64,000 nucleotides of DNA from Cryobacterium sp. SO1 (GCF_004210215.2 NZ_CP067394.1:3658001-3722000), one strand, 5' to 3'. Numbered from the stretch's first letter, positions 43,974 to 52,552 are shown. Translations and numbers: made by a program. The notes: generated by a model not told the origin, from the letters alone.

Positions 43974-44002
43974 TTGCCTCGTACCCCTAGGGGGTATACA
44001 GT
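43974..44002 (+). promoter_or_regulatory. Leaderless copB promoter with embedded CsoR-like operator
   Basis: -35 TTGCCT (43974-43979), 17-bp spacer, -10 TACAGT (43997-44002), then six bases to ATG 44009. The palindrome TACCCCTAGGGGGTAT (43982-43997) fills the spacer and matches the C-rich/G-rich operators of CsoR copper sensors. Confidence 0.75.
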
Positions 44003-44008
44003 CGGGGT

Positions 44009-46186
44009 ATGGCTTCTCACTCAGATCACCGGTCGACGGACCACGGCTCGATGGCCGACGCGTCAATGGACCACGCGCCCATGGATCACGGCTCGACGGA
44101 TCACAGCTCGATGGATCACAGCTCCATGGACCACAGCTCGATGGACCACGGCGCCATGGGTCACGGCGGGCACGGCGACCACGTCGGCCAGTTCCGGCGG
44201 CTGTTCTGGGTGATGTTGGTGCTGGCCGTGCCCGTCGTGGCCTTCAGCTCCATGTTCGCCATGCTGCTCGGCTACGACCTGCCCGACGCCGCGTGGACGG
44301 CCTGGATCTCCCCGCTGCTGGGCACCGTGATGTACCTCTGGGGCGGCCGCCCATTCCTCACCGGCGCGGTGGCCGAGCTGAAGCAGCGCTCCCCCGGCAT
44401 GATGCTGCTGATCGCGCTGGCCATCACCGTGGCGTTCCTCTCCTCCTGGGGCGCGAGCCTGGGCATCCTCGCGATGGAGCTGGACTTCTGGTGGGAGCTC
44501 GCCCTGCTGATCGTGATCATGCTGCTCGGCCACTGGATCGAGATGCGCTCCCTGGCGCAGTCGTCCTCCGCGCTGGAGTCCTTGGCGGCGCTGCTGCCCG
44601 ACACGGCCGAGCGGGTGGATGCCGGCGAGGTCACCGTCGTCGCCCCCGCCGACCTCGAGGTGGGCGACCTGGTGATCGTGCGGCCGGGCGGCCGGATCCC
44701 CGCCGACGGCCAGGTGACCGAGGGCACCGCCGACGTGGACGAGTCGATGATCACCGGCGAGTCCCGGCCGGTGCGCCGGGGCCCCGGCTCCCCGGTGGTG
44801 GCCGGAACCGTCGCCACCGACACCGCCCTGCGGCTGCGGGTGACGGCGGTCGGCGACGACACCGCGCTCGCGGGCATCCGCCGGCTCGTCGCCGAGGCTG
44901 AAGGCTCGTCGTCGCGGGCGCAGCGCCTGGCCGACCGGGCGGCCGGCTGGTTGTTCTGGTTCGCGCTCGGCGTCGGCGTGCTCACCGCGATCGCCTGGAC
45001 CCTTTTCGGCAGCCCGGAGGACGCCGTGATGCGCACCATCACCGTTCTGGTGATCGCCTGCCCGCACGCGCTGGGCCTGGCCATCCCGCTGGTGGTGTCG
45101 ATCGCCACCGAGCGCGCGGCCCGCGGCGGTGTTCTGGTGACCGACCGGCTCGCGCTGGAGAGCATGCGCACCGTGGACACCGTCCTGTTCGACAAGACCG
45201 GCACCCTCACCAAGGGTGAGCCCGTCGTGAGCCAGGTGCACGCGGTCACCGGCCAGACCGAGGCCGAGGTCCTCGCGCTGGCGGCGGCGGTCGAGGCCGA
45301 CAGTGAGCATCCGCTGGCCAAGGCCATCGTCACGGCGGCCCGCACCCGCGCCCTCCCGGTGCCGGCGGCCACCGGGTTCGAGGCGTCCACCGCGGTGGGC
45401 GTCACGGCCACCGTCGACGGCCACGAGGTCTCGGTGGGCGGGCCCAGCCTGCTCACCGGCCACAACGCCCGCCCGCTCGACATCACGGATGGCTGGGCCG
45501 CCGACGGGGCCATCGTCCTGCACGTGCTGCACGCCGGCCGGGTGATCGGAGCGATCGGCCTCGCCGACGAGGTGCGGCCGGAATCGACGGAGGCTGTCGA
45601 GGCCCTACACGCGCTGGGCGTGACCGTGGTGATGATCACCGGAGACGCCGAGGCCGTGGCGCACGCGGTGGCCGCCGAGCTCGGCATCGACCGGGTCTTC
45701 GCCGGCGTGCACCCCGACCATAAGGCCGAGGCGGTGTCTGCGCTGCAGCGCGAGGGCCACCGGGTGGCCATGGTGGGCGACGGCGTCAACGACGCCCCGG
45801 CCCTGGCCCAGGCCGACGTGGGCATCGCCATCGGCGCCGGCACGGATGTCGCGATCGCCTCGGCCGGGGTGATCCTGGCCAGCGATGACCCCCGTTCGGT
45901 GCTCTCGGTGATCGAACTGTCCCGGGCCAGTTACCGCAAGATGACCCAGAACCTGTGGTGGGCGGCCGGCTACAACCTGCTCGCCGTGCCGTTGGCCGCC
46001 GGGGTGCTCGCCCCGATCGGTTTCGTGCTGCCCATGGAGATCGGCGCGCTGCTGATGTCGGCCTCCACGGTGGTAGTGGCCGTGAACGCGCAACTGCTGC
46101 GTCGCCTCGACCTGCGGCCCGAGCGGAGCACGGCCCGGGTGCTCGGCGCGCGCCAGGACCTGGCTGCGGTGACGGGGCCACGATGA
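44009..46186 (+). CDS. copB: Copper-translocating P1B-type ATPase, CopB class
   Basis: A 725-aa copper exporter. Residues 1-55 are a His/Met/Asp-rich tail made of repeated M-D-H-S-S units. The CPH motif in VIACPHALGLAIPLV places it in the CopB group. Phosphorylation site is DKTGTLTKG; other motifs are TGES, MITGDAEAVAHAV and MVGDGVNDAPALA. About eight membrane helices are present. The CsoR-like operator in its promoter predicts copper induction. DUF305 and multicopper oxidase genes follow. Confidence 0.93.
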   Translation: MASHSDHRSTDHGSMADASMDHAPMDHGSTDHSSMDHSSMDHSSMDHGAMGHGGHGDHVGQFRRLFWVMLVLAVPVVAFSSMFAMLLGYDLPDAAWTAWISPLLGTVMYLWGGRPFLTGAVAELKQRSPGMMLLIALAITVAFLSSWGASLGILAMELDFWWELALLIVIMLLGHWIEMRSLAQSSSALESLAALLPDTAERVDAGEVTVVAPADLEVGDLVIVRPGGRIPADGQVTEGTADVDESMITGESRPVRRGPGSPVVAGTVATDTALRLRVTAVGDDTALAGIRRLVAEAEGSSSRAQRLADRAAGWLFWFALGVGVLTAIAWTLFGSPEDAVMRTITVLVIACPHALGLAIPLVVSIATERAARGGVLVTDRLALESMRTVDTVLFDKTGTLTKGEPVVSQVHAVTGQTEAEVLALAAAVEADSEHPLAKAIVTAARTRALPVPAATGFEASTAVGVTATVDGHEVSVGGPSLLTGHNARPLDITDGWAADGAIVLHVLHAGRVIGAIGLADEVRPESTEAVEALHALGVTVVMITGDAEAVAHAVAAELGIDRVFAGVHPDHKAEAVSALQREGHRVAMVGDGVNDAPALAQADVGIAIGAGTDVAIASAGVILASDDPRSVLSVIELSRASYRKMTQNLWWAAGYNLLAVPLAAGVLAPIGFVLPMEIGALLMSASTVVVAVNAQLLRRLDLRPERSTARVLGARQDLAAVTGPR

Positions 46187-46286
46187 CCGCGCCCTGGCAG
46201 TTCGCAGGAGTCCACCAGCGGATCCGGCTACCGTGGGGCTGTCAGTGCGCGGGGCCGCGGTCCCGCCGGCGAACGAGGGAGACAGC

Positions 46287-46811
46287 ATGAGCGCCGTTCG
46301 CCTTCCCGTTCGACTGGAGCGCTCCACCCTGCGCTCGTTCCTGGTGGCGAGTCTGGCGGTCATCGCCCTCCTGGTGGGCGGACTCGCGCTGCACACGGCC
46401 TCCGGCGGCCACGGGGCGCATCCGCCGGCCGCATCCGCCGCGTCCGCGGCGGACGCGGGTGAAGCCCCGCAGCACCATGCCACCGTCAGGCCAGCGACGA
46501 CCGTGGCCGACACCCCCCAGCAGCCCGCAGCCGGCGCCATCGTGACGGTGGCGGCCGGCCTGGCGGAGACAGTTTCGGCCGCCGCCGTCGATCACGATTG
46601 GGGAGCCGACCTCCTGGCCGCGTGCGCGCTGCTGTTGGCACTGGCCGGGTCGGTGGTGCTGCTCCTCGCCGGCCGGGTGCGTCATCACCGCGGTTCCGTC
46701 GGTGTTTTCGGTGACCGCCGGTGGGGAGTGAGCCGCCGACCTGGCGCGGACACTCTGCATCTGAGGATCCATCGGCCGGATCTCACGGTCCTCTCCATCA
46801 GTCGCAGATAG
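46287..46811 (+). CDS. DUF6153-like small membrane protein in copper cluster
   Basis: A 174-aa protein with an N-terminal helix (SFLVASLAVIALLVGGLALH), a His-containing external linker, a second helix (LLAACALLLALAGSVVLLLAG) and a basic cytoplasmic tail. This two-helix layout with a histidine-bearing loop resembles DUF6153. GAGGGAGA lies ahead of ATG 46287. Position between copB and DUF305 suggests a copper-related role, not proven. Confidence 0.7.
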   Translation: MSAVRLPVRLERSTLRSFLVASLAVIALLVGGLALHTASGGHGAHPPAASAASAADAGEAPQHHATVRPATTVADTPQQPAAGAIVTVAAGLAETVSAAAVDHDWGADLLAACALLLALAGSVVLLLAGRVRHHRGSVGVFGDRRWGVSRRPGADTLHLRIHRPDLTVLSISRR

Positions 46812-46881
46812 GACGGCGACGTGCCGCGCCCGCCGCGGCACCTCGAACACCGACCCTTCCTCGACCCCCGATTGGACCACC

Positions 46882-47466
46882 ATGCGCACCACCCGACTTT
46901 CCCTGGCCCTCGGCGCCGCCCTCGCGGTGTCGCTCACCCTGACCGGATGCGCCGCGGGCGCTGCCGACACTTCCCGCGCCGGTTCCGCCACCGCCAGCCC
47001 GGCGACGAGCACCGCGAACGACGCCGACATCCTGTTCGCCCAGATGATGATTCCGCACCACGAGCAGGCGGTGCAGATGAGCGAGAACCTGCTCGCCAAA
47101 ACCGGCAGCACCGCCGAGGTCCGGGCACTGGCGACCGCCATCACCGCCGCCCAACAGCCCGAAATCGACCGGTTCCGCAGCTGGCTCGACGCCTGGGGCG
47201 CCGACGAGGGCATGGGCGGGATGGACCACGGCACCGACGGCATGATGTCGGATGATGACATGTCGATGCTCGACGACGCCTCGGGCGCCGACGCCGACAG
47301 GCTGTTCCTCGAACAGATGATCGTGCACCACCAGGGCGCGATCGCCATGGCGCAGACCGAGGTGACCGAGGGACGACACCCCGACGCCGTCGCCCTCGCC
47401 GAACAGATCGCGTCGAGCCAGACCGCCGAGATCACAATGATGCAGGACCTTCTCGAAGGGATGTGA
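46882..47466 (+). CDS. DUF305 lipoprotein
   Basis: A 194-aa exported lipoprotein with lipobox LTGC (Cys23). The two DUF305 halves each carry an HH/QMM signature: AQMMIPHHEQAVQMS and EQMIVHHQGAIAMA, separated by a Met/His/Asp-rich linker (GMGGMDHGTDGMM). These ligand-rich, ferritin-like helical proteins are thought to bind metals such as copper. Its stop overlaps the multicopper oxidase start by 4 nt (GTGA). Confidence 0.92.
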   Translation: MRTTRLSLALGAALAVSLTLTGCAAGAADTSRAGSATASPATSTANDADILFAQMMIPHHEQAVQMSENLLAKTGSTAEVRALATAITAAQQPEIDRFRSWLDAWGADEGMGGMDHGTDGMMSDDDMSMLDDASGADADRLFLEQMIVHHQGAIAMAQTEVTEGRHPDAVALAEQIASSQTAEITMMQDLLEGM

Positions 47467-48953
47467 CGACGATGACGCGCGCGATCACCCGCCGCACGAC
47501 GCTGGTGCTCGGCGGGCTGGGCGTGGTCGCCGTGGCCGGCGGCGGCGCCCTCCTGTGGGCCGGGCTGAACCCGGCCGGCCCGCGCACCGGCATCCCCGAC
47601 GGCTTCACCTCGGGCGACGACCTGAGCCAGCCCACCGAACTGCGAAGCACCGGCGGGCTGCTCGACGTGGCCCTGTCTGCCGCGCCGGCCGCCGCGACGA
47701 TCGGAGGGCGCGCCGCGAGCGTGCTCGGTTACAACGGTGGCCTGCCCGGGCCCACCCTGCGGCTCCGCGCCGGTGACCGGGTGCGGGTCGCCCTGAAGAA
47801 CGGCCTGGCCGGCCCGACCAACCTGCACGTGCACGGGCTGCATGTCTCCCCGGAGGACAACGGCGACAACATGGCCGTCATGGTGGCCGCCGGCGAGTCC
47901 TTCGACTACGAGTACCGGCTGCCGGCGAACCATCCGCCCGGCGTGTACTGGTACCACCCGCACCACCACGGCACGGTCGCCGACCAGGTCTTCGGCGGAC
48001 TCTACGGCGCCATCGTCGTCGACGATCGGGCGCCCATCGAGACCAGCCGGGAGCGGGTTCTGGTGATCTCCGATATCACGCTCGACGGTGCCGGCACGGT
48101 CGCCGGCGCATCCGCCGCGCAGCGGATGCAGGGCAGGGAGGGGGAACTCGTGCTGGTGAACGGGCAGCTGGCGCCCACGCTGAGTCTCCGCCCCGGCGAG
48201 CGCGAACGCTGGCGCATCGTGAACGCCTGCGTGTCCAGGTACCTCCGGCTGCGGCTGGACGGCCACCGGCTGCAGCTGCTCGGCATCGACTCCGGGCGCC
48301 TCGAGAAACCGGCGGAGGTGGACGAGATCGTGCTTGTGCCCGGCAACCGGGCCGACGTTCTCGTCACCGCCGGTTCAGGCAGCGCCGTCCTGCGCACCCT
48401 GGCCTACGACCGGGGCACCGCCACCTCAGGCGGCATGATGGGCGGTTCCCGCCAGCGTGCGACCGGCTCGGACGTCACTCTCGCCACGGTCATGGTGGGC
48501 GGCGACCCGGCCGCGGCGCTCGCGGCTGTGCCGCGCCAGCCGGCCCCGGCCGACCTGCGCGGCGCGACCGTGACGGCCCGGCGCGAACTCGATTTCGCCA
48601 TGGGCATGGGCATGAACGGTGGGTCGATGATGGGCTTCACCATCAACGGGCAGGAGTTCGACCCTGGCCGCCTCGACACGACGGTGCTGGCCGGCAGCGT
48701 GGAGGAGTGGACGCTGCGCAACGGCTCAGGGATGGACCATCCGTTTCACCTGCACGTCTGGCCGATGCAGATCGTCGCGCAGGGCGGCGCGGCCGAGACG
48801 GATGTCGTCTGGCGGGACGTGGTGAACGTGCCGGCCGGCGGGCAGGTCGCCGTGCGCATCGGCTTCGCCGACTTCGCCGGGCGCACCGTGTACCACTGCC
48901 ACATCCTCGACCACGAGGACGCCGGCATGATGGGGACGATCCTGGCGCGGTAG
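47463..48953 (+). CDS. Multicopper oxidase (CueO/CopA-like) with Tat-type signal
   Basis: A 496-aa three-cupredoxin oxidase, expected to oxidise Cu(I) outside the membrane. Copper motifs: HVHGLHVSP, WYHPHHHGT, HPFHLHVW and YHCHILDHEDAGMMG. The start ITRRTTLVLGGLGVV has the twin-arginine form. GTG 47463 overlaps the DUF305 stop by 4 nt; ATG 47472 is an alternative. A Met-rich stretch (GMGMNGGSMMG) near residue 380 is typical of Cu(I) oxidases. Confidence 0.92.
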   Translation: MTTMTRAITRRTTLVLGGLGVVAVAGGGALLWAGLNPAGPRTGIPDGFTSGDDLSQPTELRSTGGLLDVALSAAPAAATIGGRAASVLGYNGGLPGPTLRLRAGDRVRVALKNGLAGPTNLHVHGLHVSPEDNGDNMAVMVAAGESFDYEYRLPANHPPGVYWYHPHHHGTVADQVFGGLYGAIVVDDRAPIETSRERVLVISDITLDGAGTVAGASAAQRMQGREGELVLVNGQLAPTLSLRPGERERWRIVNACVSRYLRLRLDGHRLQLLGIDSGRLEKPAEVDEIVLVPGNRADVLVTAGSGSAVLRTLAYDRGTATSGGMMGGSRQRATGSDVTLATVMVGGDPAAALAAVPRQPAPADLRGATVTARRELDFAMGMGMNGGSMMGFTINGQEFDPGRLDTTVLAGSVEEWTLRNGSGMDHPFHLHVWPMQIVAQGGAAETDVVWRDVVNVPAGGQVAVRIGFADFAGRTVYHCHILDHEDAGMMGTILAR

Positions 48954-49036
48954 GCGGCTGACGGCACCACGAGCCGGACCGGCTCGACGAATTCGCCGCT
49001 CGCTGCCGAGCCGAACTCGAGGGGGAGCCGGCCACA

Positions 49037-49930
49037 TCACCCCGCTGAGGAAGCTCCCCGAGCTTGCAGCCGCTCCACGAACTGCGCCATCTCAACCGAC
49101 GGCCTCGACCGGGCCGCATCGACCTCCGGAAACAGGACCGGCACCTGCGGACCCAGCTCTCGCTGAACGTCCGCGGCCAGGAGGTGGCCCTCGACGAGAT
49201 AGTCCAGCGGCCACGGAGCCCCTGCCCCGGTCCCGGCAGGCTGCCGGTGCGCGGCACCTCGCCACCGGTCGTTCCAGTCGTGGAGCCTGGCGACGAGGTC
49301 GTCGCTGAGGCCCAGGACCGACGGATCGAGCGTGTCGCCGGAGCGCCCGGCCAGCGCGGACCGGTCCAGGAGCGGCAGCGCATCATCCTGCGGTCGAAGC
49401 AGGATGCGCGTCGGCATCCGTCCCGGATGCCACAGCAGCGCCGCCACGTCGACAGTGCGCGTGAGAGCGGCGAACGCGGCCTCGGGCAGGTCATTCATCT
49501 GTTCCACGATGGTGCGCGCCCGGGGCCGGCCTGCTGAGAAGACGGCTCCGGGCCGGCCTACCGCGGTCCAGCCGCCGGCCTCCTCCGGCCCGGCACGGAC
49601 GACGCGGGAGAGCTCGGTGTCGGCCTCGAGGTAGAGAACCGGAACGGACGCTCCGAACGCCCGCTGCACGTCGGCGGCAAGCAGATGGCCGTCGGCCTGG
49701 AACTCACGGTGTTCTTCGGTGCTCGGCCATTCCAGCTTCGGACCCAGGAGAATCTCGAATCTCTCGTTCCACCGCACGAGCCGCGTTTCCAGCTCCGCCG
49801 GGAGTCCAAGCACGCCACGCTCGAACGGGCCGAACCACAGATCGGGCGACGGCGACTCGTCCCATAGCGGCAGCTTGCCGCCGTACTCGGCCATGAGCAT
49901 GACCCGGGTGGGGAACGCGACGAGGTTCAT
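49037..49930 (-). CDS. Unknown protein with two tandem homologous domains
   Basis: A 297-aa soluble protein of no family I recognise. Two copies of a domain of roughly 90 residues are visible: N-terminal FERGVLGLPAELETRLVRWN, then DGHLLAADVQRAFGASVPVL; and C-terminal DPSVLGLSDDLVARLHDWND, then EGHLLAADVQRELGPQVPVL. The stretch between (VDVAALLWHPGRMPTRI) may hold a linker. The start is fixed by a TAGTGT box six bases ahead. It stands alone, convergent with the copper oxidase. Confidence 0.72.
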   Translation of the reverse strand: MNLVAFPTRVMLMAEYGGKLPLWDESPSPDLWFGPFERGVLGLPAELETRLVRWNERFEILLGPKLEWPSTEEHREFQADGHLLAADVQRAFGASVPVLYLEADTELSRVVRAGPEEAGGWTAVGRPGAVFSAGRPRARTIVEQMNDLPEAAFAALTRTVDVAALLWHPGRMPTRILLRPQDDALPLLDRSALAGRSGDTLDPSVLGLSDDLVARLHDWNDRWRGAAHRQPAGTGAGAPWPLDYLVEGHLLAADVQRELGPQVPVLFPEVDAARSRPSVEMAQFVERLQARGASSAG

Positions 49931-49936
49931 CCCCCG

Positions 49937-49942
49937 ACACTA
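49937..49942 (-). promoter_or_regulatory. -10 box of a leaderless promoter (duplicated-domain protein)
   Basis: TAGTGT, six bases (CGGGGG), then the ATG at 49930. Confidence 0.65.
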
Positions 49943-50047
49943 TCGCCGGGCGGCAGGGCGTGCCCGACGGGGCACGCCGGAGTGGACGGGTGGCAGGGAT
50001 CGCCCCGAGCACCCCCAGAAAGGGACCCGACTTTCAGCCAACACGAC

Positions 50048-50053
50048 TAGCCT
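50048..50053 (+). promoter_or_regulatory. -10 box of a leaderless promoter (GNAT 50060)
   Basis: TAGCCT, six bases (CCATGG), then ATG 50060; it selects this ATG over the one at 50056. Confidence 0.65.
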
Positions 50054-50059
50054 CCATGG

Positions 50060-50638
50060 ATGGCCGAAATTCGCACGCCCGCCGCGCCCCGCGAAGTGGG
50101 GCTGTATCGACCGTTGGCCGACGACTGGGCGGGGCTCCGCGACATCCGCCTCCGCTCCATCGCGAATTTCCCGCTGGGCTTCTTCGAATCGTTCGCCGCA
50201 GCGCTCGCGCTCACCGAGACCGACTGGCGGCAGCGCGGCGCCCGGAACGCCGAACCCGGCAGCGTCCAGGTCGTCGCCCGCACCACCGGCGAGCAGTGGG
50301 TCGGCACCATGGCCGCCTTCGTGTCCTCCGGCCCGCCCAGCTACCAGCCGGGCGAGCTACCCGTCGGCGGCCCGGCGCGCGCCAATCTCGTGGGCGTCTG
50401 GGTCGACCCCAGCTATCGCGGTCGCACCGGCGTGGCCGCGCAACTCCTGCGCGCGGTACGCACCTGGGTCATCGACGAGCAACACCTCGACAAGGTGCAC
50501 CTACACGTGCACGAGAGCAATCACCGCGCCATCCGGTTCTACGAGAAGAACGGCGCCCGGCCCACCGGCGAGTACATCGCCGACCCCCGCCGTTCCTCCG
50601 AACGGCACCTGGAAATGGTCATGGCCGCGGCCTGCTGA
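50060..50638 (+). CDS. GNAT-family N-acetyltransferase
   Basis: A 192-aa acetyltransferase: DDWAGLRDIRLRSIANFPLG near the start, acetyl-CoA motif LVGVWVDPSYRGRTGVAAQL, and HLHVHESNHRAIRFYEKNG. The acceptor is unknown. The next gene begins two bases after its stop codon, so they are co-transcribed. Confidence 0.87.
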   Translation: MAEIRTPAAPREVGLYRPLADDWAGLRDIRLRSIANFPLGFFESFAAALALTETDWRQRGARNAEPGSVQVVARTTGEQWVGTMAAFVSSGPPSYQPGELPVGGPARANLVGVWVDPSYRGRTGVAAQLLRAVRTWVIDEQHLDKVHLHVHESNHRAIRFYEKNGARPTGEYIADPRRSSERHLEMVMAAAC

Positions 50639-50639
50639 G

Positions 50640-51347
50640 ATGGACCTGCTCCTCGAGTTCTGGGCCCGTGTCTCGGCCCGGAACGCCCCGCTGCCGACCC
50701 TGACCGTGTGGCTGACCATCGCCGTGGCGGTGCTGCTGGTGCTGGTGCCGCCCGCCTGGAAGTTGACCCGGCACGGCATCACGATCGTGCACGAGGGCGG
50801 TCACGGGCTCGTGGCCGCGCTCGGCGGCCGCCGACTGCAGGGCATCCGGCTGCACTCGGACACCTCGGGCCTCACCGTCAGCCGTGGCAAACCGCGCGGG
50901 CTGGGCATGGTGTTCACCCTGCTCGCCGGCTACACGGCACCGGCCCTGCTCGGGCTCGGGGCGGCGTGGATGCTCGGCCACGGGCTCGCTTCCGGCCTGC
51001 TCTGGGCGCTGCTCGCAGCGTTGGCACTGCTGCTGGTGCAGATCCGCAACTGGTTCGGGCTCTGGTCGGTGGCCGTGACCGGCGCCCTGGTCTTCGGCGT
51101 CACCTGGTTCGGCTCCCCCGCGGTGCAGAGCGTCTTCGCGCTGCTGGTCACCGCGTTCCTGCTGATCGGGGCGCTCCGCACCGTGATCGAGCTGCAGGCC
51201 ACCCGGTCGCGCCGGGGTGGTTCAGCCTCGGACGCCGACCAGCTGGCCCGGCTGAGCCATCTGCCCGGCCTGTTCTGGGTGCTGGTGTTCTTCGCCGCGG
51301 CCGGGGCCTGCCTGGCCGGTTCGGCGCGGCTGCTCGCCCTGGTCTAG
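50640..51347 (+). CDS. M50-family-like membrane metalloprotease
   Basis: A 235-aa protein with about six helices and a zinc motif HEGGH (IVHEGGHGLVAALGG) inside the second hydrophobic region, as in M50B-type (YugP/SpoIVFB-like) membrane peptidases. A short GITIVHEGGHGLVA context is typical of the actinobacterial M50 group of unknown target. ATG 50640 immediately follows the acetyltransferase stop; the long frame upstream is a shadow. Confidence 0.82.
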   Translation: MDLLLEFWARVSARNAPLPTLTVWLTIAVAVLLVLVPPAWKLTRHGITIVHEGGHGLVAALGGRRLQGIRLHSDTSGLTVSRGKPRGLGMVFTLLAGYTAPALLGLGAAWMLGHGLASGLLWALLAALALLLVQIRNWFGLWSVAVTGALVFGVTWFGSPAVQSVFALLVTAFLLIGALRTVIELQATRSRRGGSASDADQLARLSHLPGLFWVLVFFAAAGACLAGSARLLALV

Positions 51348-51404
51348 CACCCGCTGTTCCGCCTCCCCACACCTCCCTCGGCCGGCGCCCTCCCCCGTCC
51401 GATG

Positions 51405-51502
51405 TGCATAACTCCTGCAATTCTCTGATGCGTCACCGCCACGCCCCGGAGTTCCGCGGAAGTTCACCGCCGCGGCAAGATTCTGCAGGAGTTGTGCGCA
51501 CC
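51405..51502. repeat. GCAGGA-family inverted repeat (best copy)
   Basis: GTGCATAACTCCTGCAATTC (51405-51424) pairs with GATTCTGCAGGAGTTGTGCGC (core 51482-51501). Inside lie further weak GGCGGTGA/TCACCGCC complements. Intergenic between the protease and VIT genes, 98 bp overall. Confidence 0.7.
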
Positions 51503-51592
51503 AGCACGGTCTCGGCGGGGTAGTGCCGGGAGGGGGCCTCCGCCGGGAGGGGTCAGAGCTGGCGGGGTGCGCTAGGTGGCCGCAGGCGGTGG

Positions 51593-52360
51593 CTAGAAGA
51601 CCGTCACACCGAGCAGGGTGCCCACCAGCCACGTCACGAAGAGGGCCGCGGCGCCGCCGGTGACCACGCGCACCGTGGCGCGGGCGAGTCGGCTGCCGCC
51701 CAGGCGGGCGCCGAGCGCGCCGGTGAGCGCGAGCGCCACCAGCACGGCCGCGAAGGTCACGGGCACGCGGATGCCCTCCGGCGGCAGCAGAATCGCCAGC
51801 AGCGGCAGGATCGCCCCGAGGGTGAACGCGAGCGCCGAGGCTCCGGCGGCGTGCCAGGCGCTGGCCACGTCCTCTTCGACGATGTTGAGTTCGAGGGAGA
51901 GGTGCGCCTTGAGCGCATCCTTCGCGGTGAGTTCGATCGCCACCTGGCGCGCGGTGGCCGGCTCGAGGCCGTGTGCCTCATACAGCCCGGCGAGCACGTC
52001 CAGTTCCCCGGCCGGGTCGTCCCGCAGCTCGCGCTTCTGCTTGTCGATCATCGCGCGCTGGCTGTCGCTCTGGCTGCTCACCGAGACGTACTCGCCCAGC
52101 GCCATCGAAATGGCGCCCCCGACGAGGCCGGCCGCGCCGGCGGCGACGATGGCTGGGGTGCTGCCGCCGGCACCGGCGACGCCGACCACGATGGCCGCGA
52201 CGGAGACGATGCCGTCGTTGGCGCCGAGTACGCCGGCGCGCAGCCAGTTGAGCCGGGTGGCCAGGCTGCCGCGCGTGGACGCACCGACCTTCTCGGCGGG
52301 TGGGGCGGCATCCAGAGTGGCGTGCGAGGGCCTGAAGAGTGAGGGCGAGAGGATGGCCAT
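51593..52360 (-). CDS. VIT1/CCC1-family iron/manganese transporter
   Basis: A 255-aa membrane protein: LNWLRAGVLGANDGIVSVAA is the first-helix signature, then GAISMALGEYVSVSSQSDSQ, a cytoplasmic metal-binding stretch with DPAGELDVLAGLYEAHGLEP, and three C-terminal helices. This family exports or stores Fe2+/Mn2+. The start at 52360 (MAILSPS) is fixed by a TATGGT box six bases ahead. Two IdeR/DtxR-like boxes upstream suggest iron control. Confidence 0.92.
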   Translation of the reverse strand: MAILSPSLFRPSHATLDAAPPAEKVGASTRGSLATRLNWLRAGVLGANDGIVSVAAIVVGVAGAGGSTPAIVAAGAAGLVGGAISMALGEYVSVSSQSDSQRAMIDKQKRELRDDPAGELDVLAGLYEAHGLEPATARQVAIELTAKDALKAHLSLELNIVEEDVASAWHAAGASALAFTLGAILPLLAILLPPEGIRVPVTFAAVLVALALTGALGARLGGSRLARATVRVVTGGAAALFVTWLVGTLLGVTVF

Positions 52361-52366
52361 AGAGTC

Positions 52367-52372
52367 ACCATA
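52367..52372 (-). promoter_or_regulatory. -10 box of a leaderless promoter (VIT transporter)
   Basis: TATGGT, six bases (GACTCT), then the ATG at 52360. Confidence 0.65.
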
Positions 52373-52396
52373 GGCACCTTGCGCCGGCACCGCCAG

Positions 52397-52449
52397 CGTG
52401 GAAAGCCTTGCCTAATCCCCCTGATCAGGGCATGGAAAGGCTAACCTAA
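52397..52449. promoter_or_regulatory. Two IdeR/DtxR-like iron boxes
   Basis: Minus-strand TTAGGCAAGGCTTTCCACG (52397-52415) and plus-strand CATGGAAAGGCTAACCTAA (52431-52449) resemble the IdeR consensus TTAGGTTAGGCTAACCTAA; the second has a perfect right half. They are also direct repeats of GGAAAGSCTNRCCTAATCC, 34 bp apart. They lie upstream of the -35 region, a position typical of activation. Confidence 0.65.
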
Positions 52450-52480
52450 TCCGTCTGCCACCCGGTGGACCCGGCGCACT

Positions 52481-52552
52481 CGCGTGTTGCCCAGCCGCGG
52501 ACGAGGTGCCCCGGTGAACTGGGGCGACTCGTTCGGAGCTGGGCAACTCGGC
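52481..52552. repeat. GAGTTGCCCC hairpin, copy B (32-8-32)
   Basis: Arms 52481-52512 and 52521-52552 around the loop GGTGAACT. It lies downstream of rbsD and upstream of the iron boxes. Confidence 0.8.
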
